Below are positions 1-15,000 of a DNA stretch of 64,000 bases, piece after piece. The notes beneath the pieces were generated by a model. It saw nothing but the letters and a program-made list of their open reading frames with translations. It had not been told where the DNA came from and made no database searches. Each line of letters starts with the position of its first letter. Position 1 is the first letter of the stretch. The position numbers were made by a program, and so were the translations under genes. Source of the DNA: Tachypleus tridentatus (taxonomy: Eukaryota; Arthropoda; Merostomata; Xiphosura; Limulidae); contig NC_134829.1 of assembly GCF_004210375.1 (NCBI RefSeq), forward strand, positions 25,932,034 to 25,996,033. The letters are read 5' to 3'.

Positions 1-3000
1 CACACAGTTACACAAGAAAGTTGGTAATCAAACACTCTCAAGTTAAACTGTCACACAGTTACACAAGAAAGTTGGTAATCAAACACTCTCAAGTTAAACT
101 GTCACACAGTTACACAAGAAAGTTGGTAATCAAACACTCTCAAGTTAAACTGTCACACAGTTACACAAGAAAGTTGGTAATCAAACACTCTCAAGTTAAA
201 CTGTCACACAGTTACACAAGAAAGTTGGTAATCAAACACTCTCAAGTTAAACTGTCACACAGTTACACAAGAAAGTTGGTAATCAAACACTCTCAAGTTA
301 AACTGTCACACAGTTACACAAGAAAGTTGGTAATCAAACACTCTCAAGTTAAACTGTCACACAGTTACACAAGAAAGTTGGTAATCAAACACTCTCAAGT
401 TAAACTGTCACACAGTTACACAAGAAAGTTGGTAATCAAACACTCTCAAGTTAAACTGTCACACAGTTACACAAGAAAGTTGGTAATCAAACACTCTCAA
501 GTTAAACTGTCACACAGTTACACAAGAAAGTTGGTAATCAAACACTCTCAAGTTAAACTGTCACACAGTTACACAAGAAAGTTGGTAATCAAACACTCTC
601 AAGTTAAACTGTCACACAGTTACACAAGAAAGTTGGTAATCAAACACTCTCAAGTTAAACTGTCACACAGTTACACAAGAAAGTTGGTAATCAAACACTC
701 TCAAGTTAAACTGTCACACAGTTACACAAGAAAGTTGGTAATCAAACACTCTCAAGTTAAACTGTCACACAGTTACACAAGAAAGTTGGTAATCAAACAC
801 TCTCAAGTTAAACTGTCACACAGTTACACAAGAAAGTTGGTAATCAAACACTCTCAAGTTAAACTGTCACACAGTTACACAAGAAAGTTGGTAATCAAAC
901 ACTCTCAAGTTAAACTGTCACACAGTTACACAAGAAAGTTGGTAATCAAACACTCTCAAGTTAAACTGTCACACAGTTACACAAGAAAGTTGGTAATCAA
1001 ACACTCTCAAGTTAAACTGTCACACAGTTACACAAGAAAGTTGGTAATCAAACACTCTCAAGTTAAACTGTCACACAGTTACACAAGAAAGTTGGTAATC
1101 AAACACTCTCAAGTTAAACTGTCACACAGTTACACAAGAAAGTTGGTAATCAAACACTCTCAAGTTAAACTGTCACACAGTTACACAAGAAAGTTGGTAA
1201 TCAAACACTCTCAAGTTAAACTGTCACACAGTTACACAAGAAAGTTGGTAATCAAGCACTCTCAAGTTAAACTGTCACACAGTTACAGAAAAAAAGTTGG
1301 TAATCAAACACTCTCAAGTTAAACTGTCACACAGTTACACAAGAAAGTTGGTAATCAAACACTCTCAAGTTAAACTGTCACACAGTTACACAAGAAAGTT
1401 GGTAATCAAACACTCTCAAGTTAAACTGTCACACAGTTACACAAGAAAGTTGGTAATCAAACACTCTCAAGTTAAACTGTCACACAGTTACACACTCTCA
1501 AGTTAAACTGAAAGTTGGTAATCAAACACTCTCAAGTTAAACTGTCACACAGTTACACAAGAAAGTAAAAACACTCTCAAGTTAAACTGTCACAGTTACA
1601 CAAGAAAGTTGGTAATCAAACACTCTCAAGTTAAACTGTCACACAGTTACACAAGTTAAACTGAAAGTTGGTAATCAAACACTCTCAAGTTAAACTGTCA
1701 CACAGTTACACAAGAAAGTTGGTAATCAAACACTCTCAAGTTAAACTGTCACACAGTTACACAAGAAAGTTGGTAATCAAACACTCTCAAGTTAAACTGT
1801 CACACAGTTACACAAGAAAGTTGGTAATCAAACACTCTCAAGTTAAACTGTCACACAGTTACACAAGAAAGTTGGTAATCAAACACTCTCAAGTTAAACT
1901 GTCACACAGTTACACAAGAAAGTTGGTAATCAAGCACTCTCAAGTTAAACTGTCACACAGTTACACAAAAAAGTTGGTAATCAAACACTCTCAAGTTAAA
2001 CTGTCACACAGTTACACAAGAAAGTTGGTAATCAAACACTCTCAAGTTAAACTGTCACACAGTTACACAAGAAAGTTGGTAATCAAACACTCTCAAGTTA
2101 AACTGTCACACAGTTACACAAGAAAGTTGGTAATCAAACACTCTCAAGTTAAACTGTCACACAGTTACACAAGAAAGTTGGTAATCAAACACTCTCAAGT
2201 TAAACTGTCACACAGTTACACAAGAAAGTTGGTAATCAAACACTCTCAAGTTAAACTGTCACACAGTTACACAAGAAAGTTGGTAATCAAACACTCTCAA
2301 GTTAAACTGTCACACAGTTACACAAGAAAGTTGGTAATCAAACACTCTCAAGTTAAACTGTCACACAGTTACACAAGAAAGTTGGTAATCAAACACTCTC
2401 AAGTTAAACTGTCACACAGTTACACAAGAAAGTTGGTAATCAAACACTCTCAAGTTAAACTGTCACACAGTTACACAAGAAAGTTGGTAATCAAACACTC
2501 TCAAGTTAAACTGTCACACAGTTACACAAGAAAGTTGGTAATCAAACACTCTCAAGTTAAACTGTCACACAGTTACACAAGAAAGTTGGTAATCAAACAC
2601 TCTCAAGTTAAACTGTCACACAGTTACACAAGAAAGTTGGTAATCAAACACTCTCAAGTTAAACTGTCACACAGTTACACAAGAAAGTTGGTAATCAAAC
2701 ACTCTCAAGTTAAACTGTCACACAGTTACACAAGAAAGTTGGTAATCAAACACTCTCAAGTTAAACTGTCACACAGTTACACAAGAAAGTTGGTAATCAA
2801 ACACTCTCAAGTTAAACTGTCACACAGTTACACAAGAAAGTTGGTAATCAAACACTCTCAAGTTAAACTGTCACACAGTTACACAAGAAAGTTGGTAATC
2901 AAACACTCTCAAGTTAAACTGTCACACAGTTACACAAGAAAGTTGGTAATCAAACACTCTCAAGTTAAACTGTCACACAGTTACACAAGAAAGTTGGTAA

Positions 3001-6000
3001 TCAAACACTCTCAAGTTAAACTGTCACACAGTTACACAAGAAAGTTGGTAATCAAACACTCTCAAGTTAAACTGTCACACAGTTACACAAGAAAGTTGGT
3101 AATCAAACACTCTCAAGTTAAACTGTCACACAGTTACACAAGAAAGTTGGTAATCAAACACTCTCAAGTTAAACTGTCACACAGTTACACAAGAAAGTTG
3201 GTAATCAAACACTCTCAAGTTAAACTGTCACACAGTTACACAAGAAAGTTGGTAATCAAACACTCTCAAGTTAAACTGTCACACAGTTACACAAGAAAGT
3301 TGGTAATCAAACACTCTCAAGTTAAACTGTCACACAGTTACACAAGAAAGTTGGTAATCAAACACTCTCAAGTTAAACTGTCACACAGTTACACAAGAAA
3401 GTTGGTAATCAAACACTCTCAAGTTAAACTGTCACACAGTTACACAAGAAAGTTGGTAATCAAACACTCTCAAGTTAAACTGTCACACAGTTACACAAGA
3501 AAGTTGGTAATCAAACACTCTCAAGTTAAACTGTCACACAGTTACACAAGAAAGTTGGTAATCAAACACTCTCAAGTTAAACTGTCACACAGTTACACAA
3601 GAAAGTTGGTAATCAAACACTCTCAAGTTAAACTGTCACACAGTTACACAAGAAAGTTGGTAATCAAACACTCTCAAGTTAAACTGTCACACAGTTACAC
3701 AAGAAAGTTGGTAATCAAACACTCTCAAGTTAAACTGTCACACAGTTACACAAAAAGAAAGTTGGTAATCAAACACTCTCAAGTTAAACTGTCACACAGT
3801 TACACAAGAAAGTTGGTAATCAAACACTCTCAAGTTAAACTGTCACACAGTTACACAAGAAAGTTGGTAATCAAACACTCTCAAGTTAAACTGTCACACA
3901 GTTACACAAGAAAGTTGGTAATCAAACACTCTCAAGTTAAACTGTCACACAGTTACACAAGAAAGTTGGTAATCAAACACTCTCAAGTTAAACTGTCACA
4001 CAGTTACACAAGAAAGTTGGTAATCAAACACTCTCAAGTTAAACTGTCACACAGTTACACAAGAAAGTTGGTAATCAAACACTCTCAAGTTAAACTGTCA
4101 CACAGTTACACAAGAAAGTTGGTAATCAAACACTCTCAAGTTAAACTGTCACACAGTTACACAAGAAAGTTGGTAATCAAACACTCTCAAGTTAAACTGT
4201 CACACAGTTACACAAGAAAGTTGGTAATCAAACACTCTCAAGTTAAACTGTCACACAGTTACACAACACAAGAAAGTTGGTAATCAAACACTCTCAAGTT
4301 AAACTGTCACACAGTTACACAAGAAAGTTGGTAATCAAACACTCTCAAGTTAAACTGTCACACAGTTACACAAGAAAGTTGGTAATCAAACACTCTCAAG
4401 TTAAACTGTCACACAGTTACACAAGAAAGTTGGTAATCAAACACTCTCAAGTTAAACTGTCACACAGTTACACAAGAAAGTTGGTAATCAAACACTCTCA
4501 AGTTAAACTGTCACACAGTTACACAAGAAAGTTGGTAATCAAACACTCTCAAGTTAAACTGTCACACAGTTACACAAGAAAGTTGGTAATCAAACACTCT
4601 CAAGTTAAACTGTCACACAGTTACACAAGAAAGTTGGTAATCAAACACTCTCAAGTTAAACTGTCACACAGTTACACAAGAAAGTTGGTAATCAAACACT
4701 CTCAAGTTAAACTGTCACACAGTTACACAAGAAAGTTGGTAATCAAACACTCTCAAGTTAAACTGTCACACAGTTACACAAGAAAGTTGGTAATCAAACA
4801 CTCTCAAGTTAAACTGTCACACAGTTACACAAGAAAGTTGGTAATCAAACACTCTCAAGTTAAACTGTCACACAGTTACACAAGAAAGTTGGTAATCAAA
4901 CACTCTCAAGTTAAACTGTCACACAGTTACACAAGAAAGTTGGTAATCAAACACTCTCAAGTTAAACTGTCACACAGTTACACAAGAAAGTTGGTAATCA
5001 AACACTCTCAAGTTAAACTGTCACACAGTTACACAAGAAAGTTGGTAATCAAACACTCTCAAGTTAAACTGTCACACAGTTACACAGAAAGTTGGTAATC
5101 AAACACTCTCAAGTTAAACTGTCACACAGTTACACAAGAAAGTTGGTAATCAAACACTCTCAAGTTAAACTGTCACACAGTTACACAAGAAAGTTGGTAA
5201 TCAAACACTCTCAAGTTAAACTGTCACACAGTTACACAAGAAAGTTGGTAATCAAACACTCTCAAGTTAAACTGTCACACAGTTACACAAGAAAGTTGGT
5301 AATCAAACACTCTCAAGTTAAACTGTCACACAGTTACACAAGAAAGTTGGTAATCAAACACTCTCAAGTTAAACTGTCACACAGTTACACAAGAAAGTTG
5401 GTAATCAAACACTCTCAAGTTAAACTGTCACACAGTTACACAAGAAAGTTGGTAATCAAACACTCTCAAGTTAAACTGTCACACAGTTACACAAGAAAGT
5501 TGGTAATCAAACACTCTCAAGTTAAACTGTCACACAGTTACACAAGAAAGTTGGTAATCAAACACTCTCAAGTTAAACTGTCACACAGTTACACAAGAAA
5601 GTTGGTAATCAAACACTCTCAAGTTAAACTGTCACACAGTTACACAAGAAAGTTGGTAATCAAACACTCTCAAGTTAAACTGTCACACAGTTACACAAGA
5701 AAGTTGGTAATCAAACACTCTCAAGTTAAACTGTCACACAGTTACACAAGAAAGTTGGTAATCAAACACTCTCAAGTTAAACTGTCACACAGTTACACAA
5801 GAAAGTTGGTAATCAAACACTCTCAAGTTAAACTGTCACACAGTTACACAAGAAAGTTGGTAATCAAACACTCTCAAGTTAAACTGTCACACAGTTACAC
5901 AAGAAAGTTGGTAATCAAACACTCTCAAGTTAAACTGTCACACAGTTACACAAGAAAGTTGGTAATCAAACACTCTCAAGTTAAACTGTCACACAGTTAC

Positions 6001-9000
6001 ACAAGAAAGTTGGTAATCAAACACTCTCAAGTTAAACTGTCACACAGTTACACAAGAAAGTTGGTAATCAAACACTCTCAAGTTAAACTGTCACACAGTT
6101 ACACAAGAAAGTTGGTAATCAAACACTCTCAAGTTAAACTGTCACACAGTTACACAAGAAAGTTGGTAATCAAACACTCTCAAGTTAAACTGTCACACAG
6201 TTACACAAGAAAGTTGGTAATCAAACACTCTCAAGTTAAACTGTCACACAGTTACACAAGAAAGTTGGTAATCAAACACTCTCAAGTTAAACTGTCACAC
6301 AGTTACACAAGAAAGTTGGTAATCAAACACTCTCAAGTTAAACTGTCACACAGTTACACAAGAAAGTTGGTAATCAAACACTCTCAAGTTAAACTGTCAC
6401 ACAGTTACACAAGAAAGTTGGTAATCAAACACTCTCAAGTTAAACTGTCACACAGTTACACAAGAAAGTTGGTAATCAAACACTCTCAAGTTAAACTGTC
6501 ACACAGTTACACAAGAAAGTTGGTAATCAAACACTCTCAAGTTAAACTGTCACACAGTTACACAAGAAAGTTGGTAATCAAACACTCTCAAGTTAAACTG
6601 TCACACAGTTACACACACAAAGTTGGTAATCAAACACTCTCAAGTTAAACTGTCACACAGTTACACAAGAAAGTTGGTAATCAAACACTCTCAAGTTAAA
6701 CTGTCACACAGTTACACAAGAAAGTTGGTAATCAAACACTCTCAAGTTAAACTGTCACACAGTTACACAAGAAAGTTGGTAATCAAACACTCTCAAGTTA
6801 AACTGTCACACAGTTACACAAGAAAGTTGGTAATCAAACACTCTCAAGTTAAACTGTCACACAGTTACACAAGAAAGTTGGTAATCAAACACTCTCAAGT
6901 TAAACTGTCACACAGTTACACAAGAAAGTTGGTAATCAAACACTCTCAAGTTAAACTGTCACACAGTTACACAAGAAAGTTGGTAATCAAACACTCTCAA
7001 GTTAAACTGCCACACAGTTACACAAGAAAGTTGGTAATCAAGCACTCTCAAGTTAAACTGTCACACAGTTACACAAAAAAGTTGGTAATCAAACACTCTC
7101 AAGTTAAACTGTCACACAGTTACACAAGAAAGTTGGTAATCAAACACTCTCAAGTTAAACTGTCACACAGTTACACAAGAAAGTTGGTAATCAAACACTC
7201 TCAAGTTAAACTGTCACACAGTTACACAAGAAAGTTGGTAATCAAACACTCTCAAGTTAAACTGTCACACAGTTACACAAGAAAGTTGGTAATCAAACAC
7301 TCTCAAGTTAAACTGTCACACAGTTACACAAGAAAGTTGGTAATCAAACACTCTCAAGTTAAACTGTCACACAGTTACACAAGAAAGTTGGTAATCAAAC
7401 ACTCTCAAGTTAAACTGTCACACAGTTACACAAGAAAGTTGGTAATCAAACACTCTCAAGTTAAACTGTCACACAGTTACACAAGAAAGTTGGTAATCAA
7501 ACACTCTCAAGTTAAACTGTCACACAGTTACACAAGAAAGTTGGTAATCAAACACTCTCAAGTTAAACTGTCACACAGTTACACAAGAAAGTTGGTAATC
7601 AAACACTCTCAAGTTAAACTGTCACACAGTTACACAAGAAAGTTGGTAATCAAACACTCTCAAGTTAAACTGTCACACAGTTACACAAGAAAGTTGGTAA
7701 TCAAACACTCTCAAGTTAAACTGTCACACAGTTACACAAGAAAGTTGGTAATCAAACACTCTCAAGTTAAACTGTCACACAGTTACACAAGAAAGTTGGT
7801 AATCAAACACTCTCAAGTTAAACTGTCACACAGTTACACAAGAAAGTTGGTAATCAAACACTCTCAAGTTAAACTGTCACACAGTTACACAAGAAAGTTG
7901 GTAATCAAACACTCTCAAGTTAAACTGTCACACAGTTACACAAGAAAGTTGGTAATCAAACACTCTCAAGTTAAACTGTCACACAGTTACACAAGAAAGT
8001 TGGTAATCAAACACTCTCAAGTTAAACTGTCACACAGTTACACAAGAAAGTTGGTAATCAAACACTCTCAAGTTAAACTGTCACACAGTTACACAAGAAA
8101 GTTGGTAATCAAACACTCTCAAGTTAAACTGTCACACAGTTACACAAGAAAGTTGGTAATCAAACACTCTCAAGTTAAACTGTCACACAGTTACACAAGA
8201 AAGTTGGTAATCAAACACTCTCAAGTTAAACTGTCACACAGTTACACAAGAAAGTTGGTAATCAAACACTCTCAAGTTAAACTGTCACACAGTTACACAA
8301 GAAAGTTGGTAATCAAACACTCTCAAGTTAAACTGTCACACAGTTACACAAGAAAGTTGGTAATCAAACACTCTCAAGTTAAACTGTCACACAGTTACAC
8401 AAGAAAGTTGGTAATCAAACACTCTCAAGTTAAACTGTCACACAGTTACACAAGAAAGTTGGTAATCAAACACTCTCAAGTTAAACTGTCACACAGTTAC
8501 ACAAGAAAGTTGGTAATCAAACACTCTCAAGTTAAACTGTCACACAGTTACACAAGAAAGTTGGTAATCAAACACTCTCAAGTTAAACTGTCACACAGTT
8601 ACACAAGAAAGTTGGTAATCAAACACTCTCAAGTTAAACTGTCACACAGTTACACAAGAAAGTTGGTAATCAAACACTCTCAAGTTAAACTGTCACACAG
8701 TTACACAAGAAAGTTGGTAATCAAACACTCTCAAGTTAAACTGTCACACAGTTACACAAGAAAGTTGGTAATCAAACACTCTCAAGTTAAACTGTCACAC
8801 AGTTACACAAGAAAGTTGGTAATCAAACACTCTCAAGTTAAACTGTCACACAGTTACACAAGAAAGTTGGTAATCAAACACTCTCAAGTTAAACTGTCAC
8901 ACAGTTACACAAGAAAGTTGGTAATCAAACACTCTCAAGTTAAACTGTCACACAGTTACACAAGAAAGTTGGTAATCAAACACTCTCAAGTTAAACTGTC

Positions 9001-12000
9001 ACACAGTTACACAAGAAAGTTGGTAATCAAACACTCTCAAGTTAAACTGTCACACAGTTACACAAGAAAGTTGGTAATCAAACACTCTCAAGTTAAACTG
9101 TCACACAGTTACACAAGAAAGTTGGTAATCAAACACTCTCAAGTTAAACTGTCACACAGTTACACAAGAAAGTTGGTAATCAAACACTCAAGTTAAACTG
9201 TCACACAGTTACAACTTGGTAATCAAACACTCTCAAGTTAAACTGTCACACAGTTACAAGTTGGTAATCAAACACTCTCAAGTTAAACTGTCACACAGTT
9301 ACACAAGAAAGTTGGTAATCAAACACTCTCAAGTTAAACTGTCACACAGTTACACAAGAAAGTTGGTAATCAAACACTCTCAAGTTAAACTGTCACACAG
9401 TTACACAAGAAAGTTGGTAATCAAACACTCTCAAGTTAAACTGTCACACAGTTACACAAGAAAGTTGGTAATCAAACACTCTCAAGTTAAACTGTCACAC
9501 AGTTACACAAGAAAGTTGGTAATCAAACACTCTCAAGTTAAACTGTCACACAGTTACACAAGAAAGTTGGTAATCAAACACTCTCAAGTTAAACTGTCAC
9601 ACAGTTACACAAGAAAGTTGGTAATCAAACACTCTCAAGTTAAACTGTCACACAGTTACACAAGAAAGTTGGTAATCAAACACTCTCAAGTTAAACTGTC
9701 ACACAGTTACACAAGAAAGTTGGTAATCAAACACTCTCAAGTTAAACTGTCACACAGTTACACAAGAAAGTTGGTAATCAAACACTCTCAAGTTAAACTG
9801 TCACACAGTTACACAAGAAAGTTGGTAATCAAACACTCTCAAGTTAAACTGTCACACAGTTACACAAGAAAGTTGGTAATCAAACACTCTCAAGTTAAAC
9901 TGTCACACAGTTACACAAGAAAGTTGGTAATCAAACACTCTCAAGTTAAACTGTCACACAGTTACACAAGAAAGTTGGTAATCAAACACTCTCAAGTTAA
10001 ACTGTCACACAGTTACACAAGAAAGTTGGTAATCAAACACTCTCAAGTTAAACTGTCACACAGTTACACAAGAAAGTTGGTAATCAAACACTCTCAAGTT
10101 AAACTGTCACACAGTTACACAAGAAAGTTGGTAATCAAACACTCTCAAGTTAAACTGTCACACAGTTACACAAGAAAGTTGGTAATCAAACACTCTCAAG
10201 TTAAACTGTCACACAGTTACACAAGAAAGTTGGTAATCAAACACTCTCAAGTTAAACTGTCACACAGTTACACAAGAAAGTTGGTAATCAAACACTCTCA
10301 AGTTAAACTGTCACACAGTTACACAAGAAAGTTGGTAATCAAACACTCTCAAGTTAAACTGTCACACAGTTACACAAGAAAGTTGGTAATCAAACACTCT
10401 CAAGTTAAACTGTCACACAGTTACACAAGAAAGTTGGTAATCAAGCACTCTCAAGTTAAACTGTCACACAGTTACAGAAAAAAAGTTGGTAATCAAACAC
10501 TCTCAAGTTAAACTGTCACACAGTTACACAAGAAAGTTGGTAATCAAACACTCTCAAGTTAAACTGTCACACAGTTACACAAGAAAGTTGGTAATCAAAC
10601 ACTCTCAAGTTAAACTGTCACACAGTTACACAAGAAAGTTGGTAATCAAACACTCTCAAGTTAAACTGTCACACAGTTACACAAGAAAGTTGGTAATCAA
10701 ACACTCTCAAGTTAAACTGTCACACAGTTACACAAGAAAGTTGGTAATCAAACACTCTCAAGTTAAACTGTCACACAGTTACACAAGAAAGTTGGTAATC
10801 AAACACTCTCAAGTTAAACTGTCACACAGTTACACAAGAAAGTTGGTAATCAAACACTCTCAAGTTAAACTGTCACACAGTTACACAAGAAAGTTGGTAA
10901 TCAAACACTCTCAAGTTAAACTGTCACACAGTTACACAAGAAAGTTGGTAATCAAACACTCTCAAGTTAAACTGTCACACAGTTACACAAGAAAGTTGGT
11001 AATCAAACACTCTCAAGTTAAACTGTCACACAGTTACACAAGAAAGTTGGTAATCAAACACTCTCAAGTTAAACTGTCACACAGTTACACATGAAAGTTG
11101 GTAATCAAACACTCTCAAGTTAAACTGTCACACAGTTACATAAGAAAGTTGGTAATCAAGCACTCTCAAGTTAAACTGTCACACAGTTACACAAGAAAGT
11201 TGGTAATCAAACACTCTCAAGTTAAACTGTCACACAGTTACACAAGAAAGTTGGTAATCAAACACTCTCAAGTTAAACTGTCACACAGTTACACAAGAAA
11301 GTTGGTAATCAAACACTCTCAAGTTAAACTGTCACACAGTTACACAAGAAAGTTGGTAATCAAGTTAAACTGTCACAGTTAAACTTGGTAATCACACTCT
11401 CAAGTTAAACTGTCACACAGTTACACAAGAAAGTTGGTAATCAAACACTCTCAAGTTAAACTGTCACACAGTTACACAAGAAAGTTGGTAATCAAACACT
11501 CTCAAGTTAAACTGTCACACAGTTAATCACACACAGAAAGTTGGTAATCAAACACTCTCAAGTTAAACTGTCACACAGTTACACAAGAAAGTTGGTAATC
11601 AAACACTCTCAAGTTAAACTGTCACACAGTTACACAAGAAAGTTGGTAATCAAACACTCTCAAGTTAAACTGTCACACAGTTACACAAGAAAGTTGGTAA
11701 TCAAACACTCTCAAGTTAAACTGTCACACAGTTACACAAGAAAGTTGGTAATCAAACACTCTCAAGTTAAACTGTCACACAGTTACACAAGAAAGTTGGT
11801 AATCAAACACTCTCAAGTTAAACTGTCACACAGTTACACAAGAAAGTTGGTAATCAAACACTCTCAAGTTAAACTGTCACACAGTTACACAAGAAAGTTG
11901 GTAATCAAACACTCTCAAGTTAAACTGTCACACAGTTACACAAGAAAGTTGGTAATCAAACACTCTCAAGTTAAACTGTCACACAGTTACACAAGAAAGT

Positions 12001-15000
12001 TGGTAATCAAACACTCTCAAGTTAAACTGTCACACAGTTACACAAGAAAGTTGGTAATCAAACACTCTCAAGTTAAACTGTCACACAGTTACACAAGAAA
12101 GTTGGTAATCAAACACTCTCAAGTTAAACTGTCACACAGTTACACAAGAAAGTTGGTAATCAAACACTCTCAAGTTAAACTGTCACACAGTTACACAAGA
12201 AAGTTGGTAATCAAACACTCTCAAGTTAAACTGTCACACAGTTACACAAGAAAGTTGGTAATCAAACACTCTCAAGTTAAACTGTCACACAGTTACACAA
12301 TGAAAGTTGGTAATCAAACACTCTCAAGTTAAACTGTCACACAGTTACACAAAAGTTGGTAATCAAACACTCTCAAGTTAAACTGTCACACAGTTACACA
12401 AGAAAGTTGGTAATCAAACACTCTCAAGTTAAACTGTCACACAGTTACACAAGAAAGTTGGTAATCAAACACTCTCAAGTTAAACTGTCACACAGTTACA
12501 CAAGAAAGTTGGTAATCAAACACTCTCAAGTTAAACTGTCACACAGTTACACAAGAAAGTTGGTAATCAAACACTCTCAAGTTAAACTGTCACACAGTTA
12601 CACAAGAAAGTTGGTAATCAAACACTCTCAAGTTAAACTGTCACACAGTTACACAAGAAAGTTGGTAATCAAACACTCTCAAGTTAAACTGTCACACAGT
12701 TACACAAGAAAGTTGGTAATCAAACACTCTCAAGTTAAACTGTCACACAGTTACACAAGAAAGTTGGTAATCAAACACTCTCAAGTTAAACTGTCACACA
12801 GTTACACAAGAAAGTTGGTAATCAAACACTCTCAAGTTAAACTGTCACACAGTTACACAAGAAAGTTGGTAATCAAACACTCTCAAGTTAAACTGTCACA
12901 CAGTTACACAAGAAAGTTGGTAATCAAACACTCTCAAGTTAAACTGTCACACAGTTACACAAGAAAGTTGGTAATCAAACACTCTCAAGTTAAACTGTCA
13001 CACAGTTACACAAGAAAGTTGGTAATCAAACACTCTCAAGTTAAACTGTCACACAGTTACACAAGAAAGTTGGTAATCAAACACTCTCAAGTTAAACTGT
13101 CACACAGTTACACAAGAAAGTTGGTAATCAAACACTCTCAAGTTAAACTGTCACACAGTTACACAAGAAAGTTGGTAATCAAACACTCTCAAGTTAAACT
13201 GTCACACAGTTACACAAGAAAGTTGGTAATCAAACACTCTCAAGTTAAACTGTCACACAGTTACACAAGAAAGTTGGTAATCAAACACTCTCAAGTTAAA
13301 CTGTCACACAGTTACACAAGAAAGTTGGTAATCAAACACTCTCAAGTTAAACTGTCACACAGTTACACAAGAAAGTTGGTAATCAAACACTCTCAAGTTA
13401 AACTGTCACACAGTTACACAAGAAAGTTGGTAATCAAACACTCTCAAGTTAAACTGTCACACAGTTACACAAGAAAGTTGGTAATCAAACACTCTCAAGT
13501 TAAACTGTCACACAGTTACACAAGAAAGTTGGTAATCAAACACTCTCAAGTTAAACTGTCACACAGTTACACAAGAAAGTTGGTAATCAAACACTCTCAA
13601 GTTAAACTGTCACACAGTTACACAAGAAAGTTGGTAATCAAACACTCTCAAGTTAAACTGTCACACAGTTACACAAGAAAGTTGGTAATCAAACACTCTC
13701 AAGTTAAACTGTCACACAGTTACACAAGAAAGTTGGTAATCAAACACTCTCAAGTTAAACTGTCACACAGTTACACAAGAAAGTTGGTAATCAAACACTC
13801 TCAAGTTAAACTGTCACACAGTTACACAAGAAAGTTGGTAATCAAACACTCTCAAGTTAAACTGTCACACAGTTACACAAGAAAGTTGGTAATCAAACAC
13901 TCTCAAGTTAAACTGTCACACAGTTACACAAGAAAGTTGGTAATCAAACACTCTCAAGTTAAACTGTCACACAGTTACACAAGAAAGTTGGTAATCAAAC
14001 ACTCTCAAGTTAAACTGTCACACAGTTACACAAGAAAGTTGGTAATCAAACACTCTCAAGTTAAACTGTCACACAGTTACACAAGAAAGTTGGTAATCAA
14101 ACACTCTCAAGTTAAACTGTCACACAGTTACACAAGAAAGTTGGTAATCAAACACTCTCAAGTTAAACTGTCACACAGTTACACAAGAAAGTTGGTAATC
14201 AAACACTCTCAAGTTAAACTGTCACACAGTTACACAAAAAGTTGGTAATCAAACACTCTCAAGTTAAACTGTCACACAGTTACACAAGAAAGTTGGTAAT
14301 CAAACACTCTCAAGTTAAACTGTCACACAGTTACACAAGAAAGTTGGTAATCAAACACTCTCAAGTTAAACTGTCACACAGTTACACAAGAAAGTTGGTA
14401 ATCAAACACTCTCAAGTTAAACTGTCACACAGTTACACAAGAAAGTTGGTAATCAAACACTCTCAAGTTAAACTGTCACACAGTTACACAAGAAAGTTGG
14501 TAATCAAACACTCTCAAGTTAAACTGTCACACAGTTACACAAGAAAGTTGGTAATCAAACACTCTCAAGTTAAACTGTCACACAGTTACACAAGAAAGTT
14601 GGTAATCAAACACTCTCAAGTTAAACTGTCACACAGTTACACAAGAAAGTTGGTAATCAAACACTCTCAAGTTAAACTGTCACACAGTTACACAAGAAAG
14701 TTGGTAATCAAACACTCTCAAGTTAAACTGTCACACAGTTACACAAGAAAGTTGGTAATCAAACACTCTCAAGTTAAACTGTCACACAGTTACACAAGAA
14801 AGTTGGTAATCAAACACTCTCAAGTTAAACTGTCACACAGTTACACAAGAAAGTTGGTAATCAAACACTCTCAAGTTAAACTGTCACACAGTTACACAAG
14901 AAAGTTGGTAATCAAACACTCTCAAGTTAAACTGTCACACAGTTACACAAGAAAGTTGGTAATCAAACACTCTCAAGTTAAACTGTCACACAGTTACACA

